The position numbers and the translations under genes are program-made. Under the pieces are notes generated by a model. The model ran no database searches and was not told the origin of the DNA. It was given only the letters and a program-made list of their open reading frames with translations. DNA of 64,000 nucleotides from Deltaproteobacteria bacterium Ga0077539. GTDB lineage: Bacteria; Myxococcota_A; Polyangia; Polyangiales; Ga0077539. The DNA is taken from contig LNEO01000123.1 of the NCBI GenBank assembly GCA_001465015.1, forward strand, positions 1 to 64,000, given 5' to 3'. Positions 51,325 to 60,069 of the stretch are shown in pieces (the first letter of the stretch is position 1; each line of letters starts with the position of its first letter).

Positions 51325-51984
51325 GTGAGACGGACGACCGCCGCGCATCATCGCGTCTCGTCGGAGCGAGTCCACTTCTCGTGCGCGATCGCGGTCGTGG
51401 TCGCGAGCGCCAGCTTGATTTCATGTGCCACGACGACCGTCGCGCCTGTCGCCGTGCTTCAGACCGGCGAGCTCGAGCCTGCCGCGCCCGCGAGCAACAC
51501 CGATTCCCGCGCGAACACCGAGGCGAGCGCCGCCGTCGCGTTGAGCAGCCGCCGCGACAGGGTTCGCGACGCGATCGACAGTTACCTCCGGGCGATCGTC
51601 GAGCAGGACGCCGACCGCGCGATGACGATCTTCACCGCGAGCCCGACGCTCATCGACAGCAACGGGCCGTACCGCGCGGTCGCCGACCTGAGCGAGCATC
51701 ATCGCCGGGCGCTCAGCGGCCCGTACGACATGGCCTTTCTTCGGCTCGAGCTCGAGCGCGAGGGAGGAGGCGTCGTGATTCGATCGCAGTCGGAGTTTCG
51801 CCGACTCTATCCAGGCGGCTACCTCGCCGTTCAGCCCGGAGACTGGGTGGTGGAGCTGCCGTTTACTCGGCGCGCGCCGTACACCGCCGTCGCGCGGTAC
51901 ATGCCCTATCAGCTCGTGTTTCGCTTCGTGGGCGCGGTCCCCAAGGTGGTCGCGCTCTCGACGTTGATCCCTCTTCGGGCCTGA
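51325..51984 (+). CDS. putative lipoprotein of unknown function
   Basis: A 219-residue predicted lipoprotein. The N-terminal hydrophobic segment (FSCAIAVVVASASLISC) ends with a lipobox LISC. The mature part has an Ala/Thr-rich spacer, then a SnoaL/NTF2-like pattern (RDAIDSYLRAIVEQDADRAM, FTASPTLIDSNGPYRAV) of ~140 residues. It starts two bases after the stop of the previous gene, so the three genes are likely one operon. The GTG start is not strong. Confidence 0.6.
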   Translation: MRRTTAAHHRVSSERVHFSCAIAVVVASASLISCATTTVAPVAVLQTGELEPAAPASNTDSRANTEASAAVALSSRRDRVRDAIDSYLRAIVEQDADRAMTIFTASPTLIDSNGPYRAVADLSEHHRRALSGPYDMAFLRLELEREGGGVVIRSQSEFRRLYPGGYLAVQPGDWVVELPFTRRAPYTAVARYMPYQLVFRFVGAVPKVVALSTLIPLRA

Positions 51985-52009
51985 TCGCGCGCTCGGGTGT
52001 CGCGATGGC

Positions 52010-52933
52010 TCAGTGCAGCGATGACGACGACTTGTCCTCGCGCGGAGCGAAGACACCGCGACTTCGCGCGGCCATGAGCTCCGTCATCGCCTGGCGATAG
52101 CCGCGCAGCATCAGCTGCCTCGACGCAAAGCGATTGAGAAACCCGATGTGCCCGATGTCCGGCGAGACGTCGATGAACGTCACGTGCGGGTGCATTCTGT
52201 TGAAGAGCTCGATGCCGCGCCGCTCTTTTTCAGAGAGGATGATCGAGAGGGCCTGCTCGAGGACCTTCACGCCGCCGCGCTTCGCGATCGACGGCCGCTC
52301 GGGACGAGTGAGCAAGGGTCGATAGATGTTGGACACGACGACGACGTCCGCGCCCGCGTCCACTGCGAGGTCGAGAGAGAGCGTGCGCACCACTTCGCCG
52401 TCGACGAAGTATCGATCGCCGATGCGATACGGCCGAAAGAGCCCTGGAACGCAGCAGCTCGCCGCGACCGCCTGCGAGATCGGGATGTCTTCGCGATGGC
52501 CTCGCCCGAACACCTCGCGGCCGCGACCATCGATGTCGCACGCGGTCACGAGAATGGTCGACGAGACGCTCTTGAAGTCGTTGCTCGGCAGGCGCTTGCG
52601 AAGGTGGGTCTCGAGCTTGTCGATCGAGAACACCCCCGACAAGAGATAGCCGGGATTGGTGAGGTCCGAGAGCTTGGGCAACCCGAAGAACGTGTCTTCG
52701 TGCAGGTGCGGCCCGCGTGTCTTTCGTTGCCACGGCGCGCGGTAGGCGTCGATGAGCGTGTCGAGCGGAACCCCCTGCCCGTACAGAGCGCTGACGATCG
52801 CGCCAGCGCTGGCGCCGACGAAGATCGACGGGGCCAGCCCGAGCTCTTCGAACGCGCGAAGGATACCGAGGTGGGCGATCCCTCGGGCGGCTCCGCCCGA
52901 GCCAACGAACGCGATGCGCGGAGGTCGCTGCAT
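52010..52933 (-). CDS. patatin-like phospholipase
   Basis: A 307-residue patatin-family lipid acyl hydrolase. The oxyanion-hole block GSGGAARGIAHLG near residue 10 is followed by the nucleophile motif GASAG (Ser at ~43) and the Asp of the dyad in DGEVVR near residue 180. The C-terminal helical part is typical of RssA-like bacterial proteins, and a surface lipase or phospholipase role is likely. The ATG at 52933 (MQRPPRIAF) is preferred over an extension to 52975. It is convergent with the preceding lipoprotein gene, with 25 bp between stops. Confidence 0.85.
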   Translation of the reverse strand: MQRPPRIAFVGSGGAARGIAHLGILRAFEELGLAPSIFVGASAGAIVSALYGQGVPLDTLIDAYRAPWQRKTRGPHLHEDTFFGLPKLSDLTNPGYLLSGVFSIDKLETHLRKRLPSNDFKSVSSTILVTACDIDGRGREVFGRGHREDIPISQAVAASCCVPGLFRPYRIGDRYFVDGEVVRTLSLDLAVDAGADVVVVSNIYRPLLTRPERPSIAKRGGVKVLEQALSIILSEKERRGIELFNRMHPHVTFIDVSPDIGHIGFLNRFASRQLMLRGYRQAMTELMAARSRGVFAPREDKSSSSLH

Positions 52934-53035
52934 GAGCTCTCGTTTTGGTGCACCGCGCGCCAGTCGGTCAAGCAAACGACGGAGGAGCTCCCTGTTGTTG
53001 TTCGCGATCGAACGCGCCGCAGCGCGTCAGGCCGC

Positions 53036-53917
53036 TCATCGAAAGCGACGAACGCCGTCGGGGAGCGACAGGTTGACCAGCGTCTGCCGCGCTTCTTGCG
53101 CCATCGATCCGTAGGGAAACCGCCGAACCAACGTCCTCAGCGTCGTGCGCGCCTCGGGGTACTGGTTGAGGTCGGCCTGACACCGCGCGATCGTGAACAG
53201 CGCGTCGTCTGCTGCGTCGCTGTCGGGTCCATCCGCGACGGTCTGCAGGACGACGATGGCCTCGCGATGGCGCCCGAGGTGTCGGAGCGCGTCGCCCTGC
53301 GCGAGCTTGACGCGCGGGATGTGCGCGGCGTCTTCGCGGAGGCGGACGGCCTCTTCGAACGACTCGTTGGCTTGCACGTACCGCGCGAGCCGCGCGTGCT
53401 CGAGGCCTCGCTCGTAGGCGCTGACCGACAGGTCCGTGCGAAACCGGTCCACCGAGTCCTGAAAGAAAGCGGCCTCGGCGGACGGGAGGCGCTCGCGCCG
53501 CAGCGAGGTCCACGCCTCGACGGCCTCCTGCCGCTTTCCCTCGCGGATCAGGTCGTAGAAGGTCAACGCGCGGGTCTCGAGCTGGGCGCGCTCGTCGCGC
53601 TCGCGCTGGAGCGTCGAATTCTCCTGGCGCAGCCGGTCGATCTGCTGCTGCAGCCCGTGATTCTCGCTGGTGCGTTCGCGCACCGACGCGTCCAGCCAGA
53701 GCTTGAGCCCGCCAAACGTCAGCGCCGTGAACAACACGTACGCCACGGCGCTGTTTACCGTGAGTCGTCGCTCGTAGGCTGCCTGGCGGCGGGCGACGGC
53801 TTTGACGTCCGCGGCAAGGGCGTTGGTGGCGTTGTGCGTCTTGATGACGAGTCCGCGCGATTCGATGATCTCTCGCTTGATCTCGCGAAATTCGTCTTCG
53901 GCGTCCCGAGGCGGCAT
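53036..53917 (-). CDS. TPR and coiled-coil membrane protein
   Basis: A 293-residue protein. A charged N-terminal domain (residues 1-50) precedes one transmembrane helix (SAVAYVLFTALTFGGLKLWL), then a coiled coil (QQQIDRLRQENSTLQRERDE), then TPR-type helices with Tol-Pal-like pattern (AYERGLEHARLARYVQANES, ALFTIARCQADLNQYPEART). It looks like a YbgF-type or other scaffold protein of the inner membrane. It is divergent from the efp gene across 157 bp. Confidence 0.65.
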   Translation of the reverse strand: MPPRDAEDEFREIKREIIESRGLVIKTHNATNALAADVKAVARRQAAYERRLTVNSAVAYVLFTALTFGGLKLWLDASVRERTSENHGLQQQIDRLRQENSTLQRERDERAQLETRALTFYDLIREGKRQEAVEAWTSLRRERLPSAEAAFFQDSVDRFRTDLSVSAYERGLEHARLARYVQANESFEEAVRLREDAAHIPRVKLAQGDALRHLGRHREAIVVLQTVADGPDSDAADDALFTIARCQADLNQYPEARTTLRTLVRRFPYGSMAQEARQTLVNLSLPDGVRRFR

Positions 53918-54010
53918 CAGCGCCGGTGCGATTACTTCCTGAAGCTACGAGAAGCAAGCGCGCGCCGGGGATTTATGGGTCGCTCAGGGTCCCGCGGCCG
54001 CAGGTACCGC

Positions 54011-54039
54011 TTTACCTCCCGTCCGTGGGGTGCTATCCG
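54011..54039 (+). promoter_or_regulatory. candidate promoter of efp
   Basis: TTTACC (54011-54016) and TATCCG (54034-54039), spacer 17 bp, 35 bp before the ATG of efp. Both hexamers are weak (four and three matches). Confidence 0.3.
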
Positions 54040-54074
54040 CGTCGACCGACAGAAAGCAGGCTCGGAGCACTTTC

Positions 54075-54650
54075 ATGGCTGGAATCATCGACATCAACTC
54101 GCTGCGCAAGGGCAACAAGATCGAAGTAGACGGCGAGCCATACCTCGTCGTTGGCGTGGACTTTCGCAAGCCCGGCAAGGGTACGCCGAGCACCGAAGTG
54201 CGCATGAAACACATGCTCACCGGCTCGGTCGTCAACCGCACCTGGAAGTCGGGCGAGAAGCTTCAGGCCGCGGACGTCGAAGACCGCGAGATGCAGTACC
54301 TGTATCCCGAGGGCGAGTCCCTGGTGTTCATGGACAACGTCTCGTACGAGCAGGTGTCGATCCCGGCTGAAGCGCTCGGCGAAATGCGCGGCTTCTTGCT
54401 CGACAACACCAACGTCAGCGTCCTTTTCTACAAGAGCCGCGCGGTGGGCGTCGAGCTCCCGACCTTCGTCGAGATGGCCATCGTCGAGACCGAGCCGGGA
54501 TTCAAGGGCGACACGGCGAACAACGTGCTCAAGCCCGCGAAGCTCAGCACGGGCGCGATCGTTCACGTCCCGATCTTCGTCAACGAAGGGGACATCGTTC
54601 GCGTCGACACGCGCACCGGCGAGTACGCCGAGCGCGTCGCGAAGAAGTAG
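54075..54650 (+). CDS. efp: elongation factor P
   Basis: A 191-residue EF-P that rescues ribosomes stalled at polyproline. The N-terminal KOW-like domain carries the modification loop RKPGKGTPST, with Lys35 at the tip (PGKG) as the site for beta-lysylation; the usual next residues QAF are TPS here, a change worth noting. Two OB domains follow (YEQVSIPAEALGEM, VFVNEGDIVRVDTRTGEY). The start ATG at 54075 fits. The epmA gene follows four bases after its stop. Confidence 0.95.
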   Translation: MAGIIDINSLRKGNKIEVDGEPYLVVGVDFRKPGKGTPSTEVRMKHMLTGSVVNRTWKSGEKLQAADVEDREMQYLYPEGESLVFMDNVSYEQVSIPAEALGEMRGFLLDNTNVSVLFYKSRAVGVELPTFVEMAIVETEPGFKGDTANNVLKPAKLSTGAIVHVPIFVNEGDIVRVDTRTGEYAERVAKK

Positions 54651-54654
54651 GCTC

Positions 54655-55851
54655 GTGCGCGGCCCGCGCGGCTCAGTCGAGGGGCGGGTCTTCGCGCGCA
54701 GCAACGACGGCGTCCTCGTGGGCGACGCGCTCGCGCGACACGCCGTCACGGTGCGCGATCCGGCGATCGTCGCTTCGATCGAAGTGGGCGACCTCGTGCG
54801 CATCCTCTGCGAAACGTGCGATGACGGCTCGCTCGTTGGCCGCGAGATCGAGCGCGTGTTCGACGGAAGCCGACGCGCGTTCGACGCGCGGTCCGAAGCG
54901 AGGCGATTCGCAACGCAGGGGCACGCATCGAGGCTCGTCGCGCGGGCTGCGATCGTCGAACGAGTGCGGGCGTTCTTTCGAGCTCAGGGCTTCGTCGAGG
55001 TCGACACCCCGTCGATCGCGCCCTGTCCTGGGCTCGATCTGCACCTCACTGCGTTTGCGGCGATCGACACCGCGAGCGACGCGGCGCTCGGTTACCTCGT
55101 GACATCGCCCGAGTACCACATGAAGCGGCTGTTGGTGGGCGGGGTGTCACGCTGCTTTCAGCTCGCTCGCTGCTTTCGGTCTGGCGAATCGGGGACGCGT
55201 CACGAGCCCGAGTTCACGATGCTCGAGTGGTATCGCGCATGGGCCACGCTCGACGACCTCGTGAGAGACACCGAGGCGCTCGTTCGCGCGGGGTGCGCGA
55301 GCTACGACGTCGCCAGACACGACGGCGGGACGGTGTCGCTCGAGCCTCCGTTCGAGCGCTTCACCGTGCGGGAGGCGTTCGCCCGGTGGGCGCCAGAGGT
55401 CACCGACCCGATCGCCCTCGCTGAGCGCGACGAGCACGAGTATTTTCGGCTCCTCGGCGAGCGCATCGAGCCCCAGCTCGGCCGCGAGCGACCTGCCTTT
55501 CTCACGCACTTCGCGGCGAGGCACGCGTCGCTCGCGAGGCTCGACCCCGAGGATCCCTCGGTGTGCCTTCGCGCGGAGCTCTACATCGACGGGCTCGAGC
55601 TCTCCAACGGCTTCGTCGAGCTCACCGACCCGCGCGAGCAGCGCCAGCGCTTCGAGCGCGACGTGCGAGACCGCGCCGCCCGCGGGCTTCCTGCGTACCC
55701 GATCGACGAGGATTTTCTCTCGGCGCTCGAAGAGGGGCTCCCGCCTGCGGTGGGCAACGCCATGGGACTCGACCGTCTCGTCGCGATCGCCCTCGCAACG
55801 CGGGATCTTCGAGAGGTCATCGCGTTCTCTCATCGCCGGTCGAACTCGTGA
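54655..55851 (+). CDS. epmA: elongation factor P beta-lysyltransferase (EpmA/GenX-like)
   Basis: A 398-residue class II LysRS-like enzyme that transfers (R)-beta-lysine to EF-P. It lacks the LysRS anticodon domain but has motif 2 as RCFRSGESGTRHEPEFTMLE and motif 3 as GNAMGLDRLVAIAL. The N-terminal ~85 residues (VEGRVFARSNDGVLVGDALA) are longer than in the E. coli enzyme (325 residues) and have an OB-like pattern. It is four bases downstream of efp, as expected of the partner pair. The start is GTG. The lysine 2,3-aminomutase epmB is not seen here. Confidence 0.9.
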   Translation: MRGPRGSVEGRVFARSNDGVLVGDALARHAVTVRDPAIVASIEVGDLVRILCETCDDGSLVGREIERVFDGSRRAFDARSEARRFATQGHASRLVARAAIVERVRAFFRAQGFVEVDTPSIAPCPGLDLHLTAFAAIDTASDAALGYLVTSPEYHMKRLLVGGVSRCFQLARCFRSGESGTRHEPEFTMLEWYRAWATLDDLVRDTEALVRAGCASYDVARHDGGTVSLEPPFERFTVREAFARWAPEVTDPIALAERDEHEYFRLLGERIEPQLGRERPAFLTHFAARHASLARLDPEDPSVCLRAELYIDGLELSNGFVELTDPREQRQRFERDVRDRAARGLPAYPIDEDFLSALEEGLPPAVGNAMGLDRLVAIALATRDLREVIAFSHRRSNS

Positions 55852-57044
55852 CCTCCCTTCGGTGGCCCGCAACGACTCTCTGCTCACGACCGCGCATCGC
55901 CATTCGCATCGGCGCAGCGTCGGGAGCGCTCTTCACCGCGTCGTATCTGTGCAGCGCGTGCAGCGCTCAGCGCGTCATCGTCGAGCGCGCGCCGAGCGCG
56001 AGCCACCGTGCGCCGCGATCGCGCGACGCCTCGGTCACGTTCGATGCACCCGTCACCCACATGGACGCTGCGCCGAGCGAGGAGCCGCTAACAGAGGCCG
56101 GCCGAGCGAGCAACGACAGCGGAGCCCGCCGTGAGTGGCTCGACCCACCATCGTCTTTCGTCGAATTGATCGACGCGCGACGGCCCGTGTACTGGCGCAT
56201 CGGCGACGGCCCAGGCGCGTCGTGTCGGCGATGGACGCCGACCGTCGACGAGTCGACGCACAGCGTCACGTTCGAGACCGTGATCCGGGTGCGATGCACG
56301 AACTACCGATTACGAATCGCGTCGAGGCCGACTGCGACGGCTGGGATCGATCTGATCGGATTCGGCGCAGCGATCAGCGGCGGAAGCGGCGGCTCTGGGT
56401 GGATGCGCACCGGAACGCAGTACACCAGGTCGATCGAGTGGCAGGGAGCGAACGAGGTGCGCATCGCGACGAGCGAGGGAGACTGGCACCTCACGCGCGA
56501 AGCGTGCGAGCGAGGGAGCACCAGCATGGCGACGGCGCCCGTGGTGCTCAATCGCGCGCCGCCAGACCGCGCGCTCTTTCTCCAGCTCATCGGCGTCACG
56601 TCGGTCGAGCAGCTTCGCTGGGTCTCGGGCGCGCACGACGACCGTGGAATCGACGATGATCTCGCGAGGAGGATCCGCCGCATCGTGCGCAACGGCGCCG
56701 AGCTCTGGGAGACAACGCCCGACCGCCGATCGTGCCGAGGCTGGCGCGTCGGGATCGAAGGCACACACATTCAACTCGAGCTCGCGTCGACGAGCCGCCC
56801 TCCGCGCGGGGGACCGACGGTTCACCTTCGCTTCAACGAAGAGTGCGGGACGATCGAAAACGAGGGCTGCGTGCTCATCGAAAACGGCGCGGTGACCCGC
56901 GTCCCCACGCGCGGCGCGACGTGGTTCGTTGACGACGCCGACGGCAGCTTCCTGCGAATCGGTCAACTGATGATGTTCTCGACGCGCATAGGCTGCCTGC
57001 GAAACCCTGATCGAAGGATCGGTCCGCTCATCACCGAGTGCTGA
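55848..57044 (+). CDS. putative lipoprotein of unknown function
   Basis: A 398-residue predicted exported protein. After MTSLRWPATT, a hydrophobic run (IGAASGALFTASYLC) is followed by SACS, a possible lipobox. The mature part is Ser/Arg/Ala rich with several Trp and single Cys residues spread over 350 residues, and with repeating patterns of EWLD, EWQGANEVRIATSEGD and RSCRGWRVG. No domain is recognised. The GTG start overlaps the epmA TGA by four bases (55848-55851), and the stop overlaps the convergent GTPase gene by 14 bases. It may be translated with epmA by accident of packing. Confidence 0.5.
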   Translation: MTSLRWPATTLCSRPRIAIRIGAASGALFTASYLCSACSAQRVIVERAPSASHRAPRSRDASVTFDAPVTHMDAAPSEEPLTEAGRASNDSGARREWLDPPSSFVELIDARRPVYWRIGDGPGASCRRWTPTVDESTHSVTFETVIRVRCTNYRLRIASRPTATAGIDLIGFGAAISGGSGGSGWMRTGTQYTRSIEWQGANEVRIATSEGDWHLTREACERGSTSMATAPVVLNRAPPDRALFLQLIGVTSVEQLRWVSGAHDDRGIDDDLARRIRRIVRNGAELWETTPDRRSCRGWRVGIEGTHIQLELASTSRPPRGGPTVHLRFNEECGTIENEGCVLIENGAVTRVPTRGATWFVDDADGSFLRIGQLMMFSTRIGCLRNPDRRIGPLITEC

Positions 57045-58062
57045 GCGCGCGCTCGGCGAACGCGCGAACAAGCGCGGTCGACTCGGTGTACGGGTCCGCG
57101 GACCGGTCGAACACTCGCCCCGCGGCCTCGTGCAACGCCGCGCCGAGCTCGGCGACCGCCCGCTCGACCAGCGTGCTGCGAAACACGTTGAGCAGCTCAG
57201 CCTCGACGCGCGCCCTTCGCCGAGCCTCGCCGAGCGGCGTATCGAAGAGAAACGCCCTGTGCTTCGCGATCGCGTCGGCGAGCGCGTCGATGCCCTGAGC
57301 TTTGCTCGCGACGGTCTTCACGATCGGCGGGAGCCACTCGTCCCCCGCGACCTCAGCGAGCGCCTCCATGTCCACCGTCTGCGGTCCGTGGTGCGGTCCC
57401 TTGCGAACCTTCGAGTGGTGCACCTCGTGGCCCATCGCGATCATCGCTTCGAGGTCGCGGACGGTGCTGTCGGCGCCGTCACGGTCGGCCTTGTTGACCG
57501 CAAACACGTCGGCGATCTCGAGGATGCCCGCTTTGATCGCTTGCACTTCGTCGCCCAGGCCCGGCGCCATGACCACGACCGTGCTGTGCGCGAGCCGCGC
57601 GATCTCGAGCTCGTCCTGACCCACCCCGACGGTCTCGACGATGATGACGTCGGCGCCCCATGCGTCGATCGCGCGCACGGTGTCCGCGGTGGAGCGCGAT
57701 ATTCCTCCGAGATTTCCCCGCGTCGCGAGCGAGCGAATGAAGACCCCCTCGTCGAGCGCGTGGCGCTGCATCCGAATTCGATCGCCGAGGATAGCCCCGC
57801 CCGAAAACGGAGAGGTCGGATCGACCGCGACGACCCCTACCTTCTTGCCTGCCCGACGATAATGGGCGACGAGCTGATCCGTGAGCGTGCTCTTTCCTGC
57901 CCCTGGATTTCCAGTGATTCCGATGATCGAGGCGCGACCGGTGTGCGGGTAGAGCTCGGTCAACGCGGAGAGATAACTTCCTGCGCGGTCATCGATACTT
58001 CGGAGAAGCCGAGCCAACGAGCGCGTGTCACCTTGCAGGATCTTCTCGACGAGCGGGTGCAT
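57031..58062 (-). CDS. methylmalonyl-CoA mutase-associated GTPase (MeaB/ArgK family)
   Basis: A 343-residue G3E-type GTPase that protects or loads the B12-dependent methylmalonyl-CoA mutase. Motifs in order: GNPGAGKST (P-loop), VAVDPTSPFSGGAILGDRIR (the B12-chaperone switch region), ETVGVGQDE, and NKADR. The ATG at 58062 (MHPLVEKILQGD) is the usual start; a frame to 58218 adds unconserved residues. The mutase gene is not in this window. Its end overlaps the convergent lipoprotein gene by 14 bp. Confidence 0.9.
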   Translation of the reverse strand: MHPLVEKILQGDTRSLARLLRSIDDRAGSYLSALTELYPHTGRASIIGITGNPGAGKSTLTDQLVAHYRRAGKKVGVVAVDPTSPFSGGAILGDRIRMQRHALDEGVFIRSLATRGNLGGISRSTADTVRAIDAWGADVIIVETVGVGQDELEIARLAHSTVVVMAPGLGDEVQAIKAGILEIADVFAVNKADRDGADSTVRDLEAMIAMGHEVHHSKVRKGPHHGPQTVDMEALAEVAGDEWLPPIVKTVASKAQGIDALADAIAKHRAFLFDTPLGEARRRARVEAELLNVFRSTLVERAVAELGAALHEAAGRVFDRSADPYTESTALVRAFAERALSTR

Positions 58063-58135
58063 CAGCGCGAGCGATACCGCGAGGACACCGCTCTGTGCCA
58101 CTTGTTGGCGCTTCGATCTCGTACCGTGCGAACGA

Positions 58136-58164
58136 TTGCGAAGGGAGCAGTAGCGAAGTAGGGT
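58136..58164 (+). promoter_or_regulatory. candidate promoter of the phosphatase pair
   Basis: TTGCGA (58136-58141) and TAGGGT (58159-58164) with a 17-bp spacer, 21 bp before the ATG at 58186. The sequence TAGGGTGCCGCC recurs exactly at 61684, directly before purQ. Confidence 0.35.
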
Positions 58165-58185
58165 GCCGCCTTCGCGACACGCATC

Positions 58186-58923
58186 ATGGCTCGAACGATC
58201 ATCGTCGGGGACGTTCACGGCTGCGGAGACGAGCTGGGTGACCTCCTCGACGCGCTACGATACGCACAAGGTTCGGACACGCTCATCCTCGTGGGTGACC
58301 TCGTCGCGCGTGGACCCGACTCGGGCAACGCTGTGCGACGCGCACGCGACGCTGGAGCGCGAGCAGTGCGCGGCAACCACGACGAGAAGGTGTTGGTGTG
58401 GTGGCGCGCCGCGAGCTCTCACGGCAAGGGAGTCGCTGATCGAAAGATCAAGCTGAGCGACCGTCACAAGCTCGCCGTGACGCAGCTCGCTGACGAGGAT
58501 TTTCGCTGGCTTGCGGCGCTTCCACTGCACCTTCACTTGCCCGAGCACCGCACGACGATCGTGCACGCCGGGGTCGACCCGCGCACGCCGATCGACCAGC
58601 AAGACCCCACGATGCTGATGAACATCCGCAGCATCGACGAGCACAGCCGTCCGACCCGCACCCTCGACGGGATCGCCTGGGCAAAGGTGTGGGGCGGACC
58701 CGAGCACATCGTGTTCGGGCACGACGCGCGGCGCGGGTTGCAGCTCGAGCCCAAGGCGACCGGGCTCGACACGGGCTGCTGCTACGGGCGCGAGCTCACG
58801 GCGCTGGTGCTCGACGCAAACGAGCCCGTCCCCGACGACGTCGCGACGCGCACCAAGCGGCTCTTCGCCGTCCCAGCGCGGGCGATCCACTGCCCGATGG
58901 GCGATGGAAACGGCCACGAATGA
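58186..58923 (+). CDS. metallophosphoesterase, Ap4A hydrolase / PrpE-like
   Basis: A 245-residue serine/threonine phosphatase-like enzyme. The family blocks are GDVHGCGDEL (residues 8-17), VGDLVARGPDS, RGNHDEKVLVWWR, HAGVDP and FGHDARRGLQ. The overall length and the RGNHD and VHAGVDP blocks favour a symmetric diadenosine tetraphosphatase or PrpE-type enzyme, though protein phosphatase activity is possible. The stop overlaps the next gene's ATG by four bases (ATGA, 58920-58923). Confidence 0.85.
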   Translation: MARTIIVGDVHGCGDELGDLLDALRYAQGSDTLILVGDLVARGPDSGNAVRRARDAGARAVRGNHDEKVLVWWRAASSHGKGVADRKIKLSDRHKLAVTQLADEDFRWLAALPLHLHLPEHRTTIVHAGVDPRTPIDQQDPTMLMNIRSIDEHSRPTRTLDGIAWAKVWGGPEHIVFGHDARRGLQLEPKATGLDTGCCYGRELTALVLDANEPVPDDVATRTKRLFAVPARAIHCPMGDGNGHE

Positions 58924-59570
58924 GCGACGGCACCACCACGATCCTGCTCGTTCGACACGCCGAAAGCGAAGCCAACGCGCAGCAGACCTTCGCGTCGCAG
59001 AGCGACTCGAAGCTCACCGAGCGCGGCCGACGGCAGACCGCGCGACTCGCGAGCGCGCTCGCAGCGGTGCGCATCGACCGCGTGTACAGCTCGGACCTCT
59101 CTCGTGCGCGGGATACGGTCTCTCCCCTCGCCCACAGCCGCGGACTCGAGGTCATCGAGCGAGAGGCGTTTCGCGAGCGGTCTGTCGGCGAGCTCACGGG
59201 GCTGTCATTCGACGACGCCAAGGCGCGCTATCCCGACGCGTGGCGCGTGCTCGCGACGCGAGACCCCGAAGCCAGACCGCCAGGCGGCGAGAGCCTCCGA
59301 GACGTTCAGGCGCGGGTCGGAGCGGCGCTCGACGCGCTTATCGACGAGCATCGCGGCGGGACGGTGCTGGTCGGCTCGCACGGCGGCGCGATCGTCGTCA
59401 TGGTCCGATTCCTCCTGGGCGTGAGGGACCTCGACGTTCGTATGGGCTTTTCTGTGGCGAATGCCAGCGTGACCCGCGTCGACCTGACCGCGAGCTCCGG
59501 GGCGATCACCCCGCGGCTCGTGTACGCCAACCGCGTCGCGCCCCTCGAGGGCGAGCCGCACTTCGATTGA
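58920..59570 (+). CDS. histidine phosphatase family protein
   Basis: A 216-residue phosphoglycerate-mutase-like phosphatase. The catalytic RHAESEAN motif near residue 13 has the phospho-accepting His, the acidic residue lies in FRERSVGELTG, and the second His is in GSHGGAIV. Without cofactor-dependence features it is likely a broad phosphatase, not a mutase. It is translationally coupled to the metallophosphoesterase upstream. Substrate unknown. Confidence 0.88.
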   Translation: MSDGTTTILLVRHAESEANAQQTFASQSDSKLTERGRRQTARLASALAAVRIDRVYSSDLSRARDTVSPLAHSRGLEVIEREAFRERSVGELTGLSFDDAKARYPDAWRVLATRDPEARPPGGESLRDVQARVGAALDALIDEHRGGTVLVGSHGGAIVVMVRFLLGVRDLDVRMGFSVANASVTRVDLTASSGAITPRLVYANRVAPLEGEPHFD

Positions 59571-59641
59571 GCCCCGAGAGCGCAATTCATCGCCGCGCAG
59601 TTTTCGGGAACAACCAGAAGTGATAGGGGTTTGCGCGATCG

Positions 59642-60064
59642 ATGGACTTCGAACTCGAAGAGCTCGCGGGCGCTAGCTGCGTTCACAGCGGCAAAAAAAT
59701 CCTGGTCGCGACCGATGCGACCCACTGTACGAAGTGCGGGCGCGCCGTGCTCCAGAAGCACAAGGACGAGCACGAGTCGAAGTGCAGCGGCGCAGGCGCG
59801 ATCAAGCGCGTCGCGCACGACTACGACGAAGAGCCGCCCGTCGAGTGGACCACGAAGGTCATCGGCTTCGTCGCGACCGGCGTGTTCGTGGCGGCGCTCG
59901 GAGGGGGCCTGATGATGGCCTCTCCCGAGCAGCCTCCGGGCGAGCTGGCCAAGCCGATGCCGACGAAGAAGCTCGGCGCGGGCTTCGGGCTCATGGCGCT
60001 CGGCGCGGTCGTAGGCGTCGCTGGCTTCAGCAGCGAACGCAAGAAGCAGCTCGCGAAGAAGTAA
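59642..60064 (+). CDS. zinc-ribbon two-TM membrane protein
   Basis: A 140-residue protein. Cys residues at the N-terminus (ASCVHSG and HCTKCGRAV, then ESKCSG) form a possible zinc-binding ribbon. Two transmembrane segments follow: WTTKVIGFVATGVFVAALGG near residue 70 and GFGLMALGAVVGVAGF near residue 113. The C-terminus is Lys-rich. It stands before the HAD gene (5 bp gap) and may be co-transcribed. I do not recognise a family. Confidence 0.6.
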   Translation: MDFELEELAGASCVHSGKKILVATDATHCTKCGRAVLQKHKDEHESKCSGAGAIKRVAHDYDEEPPVEWTTKVIGFVATGVFVAALGGGLMMASPEQPPGELAKPMPTKKLGAGFGLMALGAVVGVAGFSSERKKQLAKK

Positions 60065-60069
60065 GCGCG

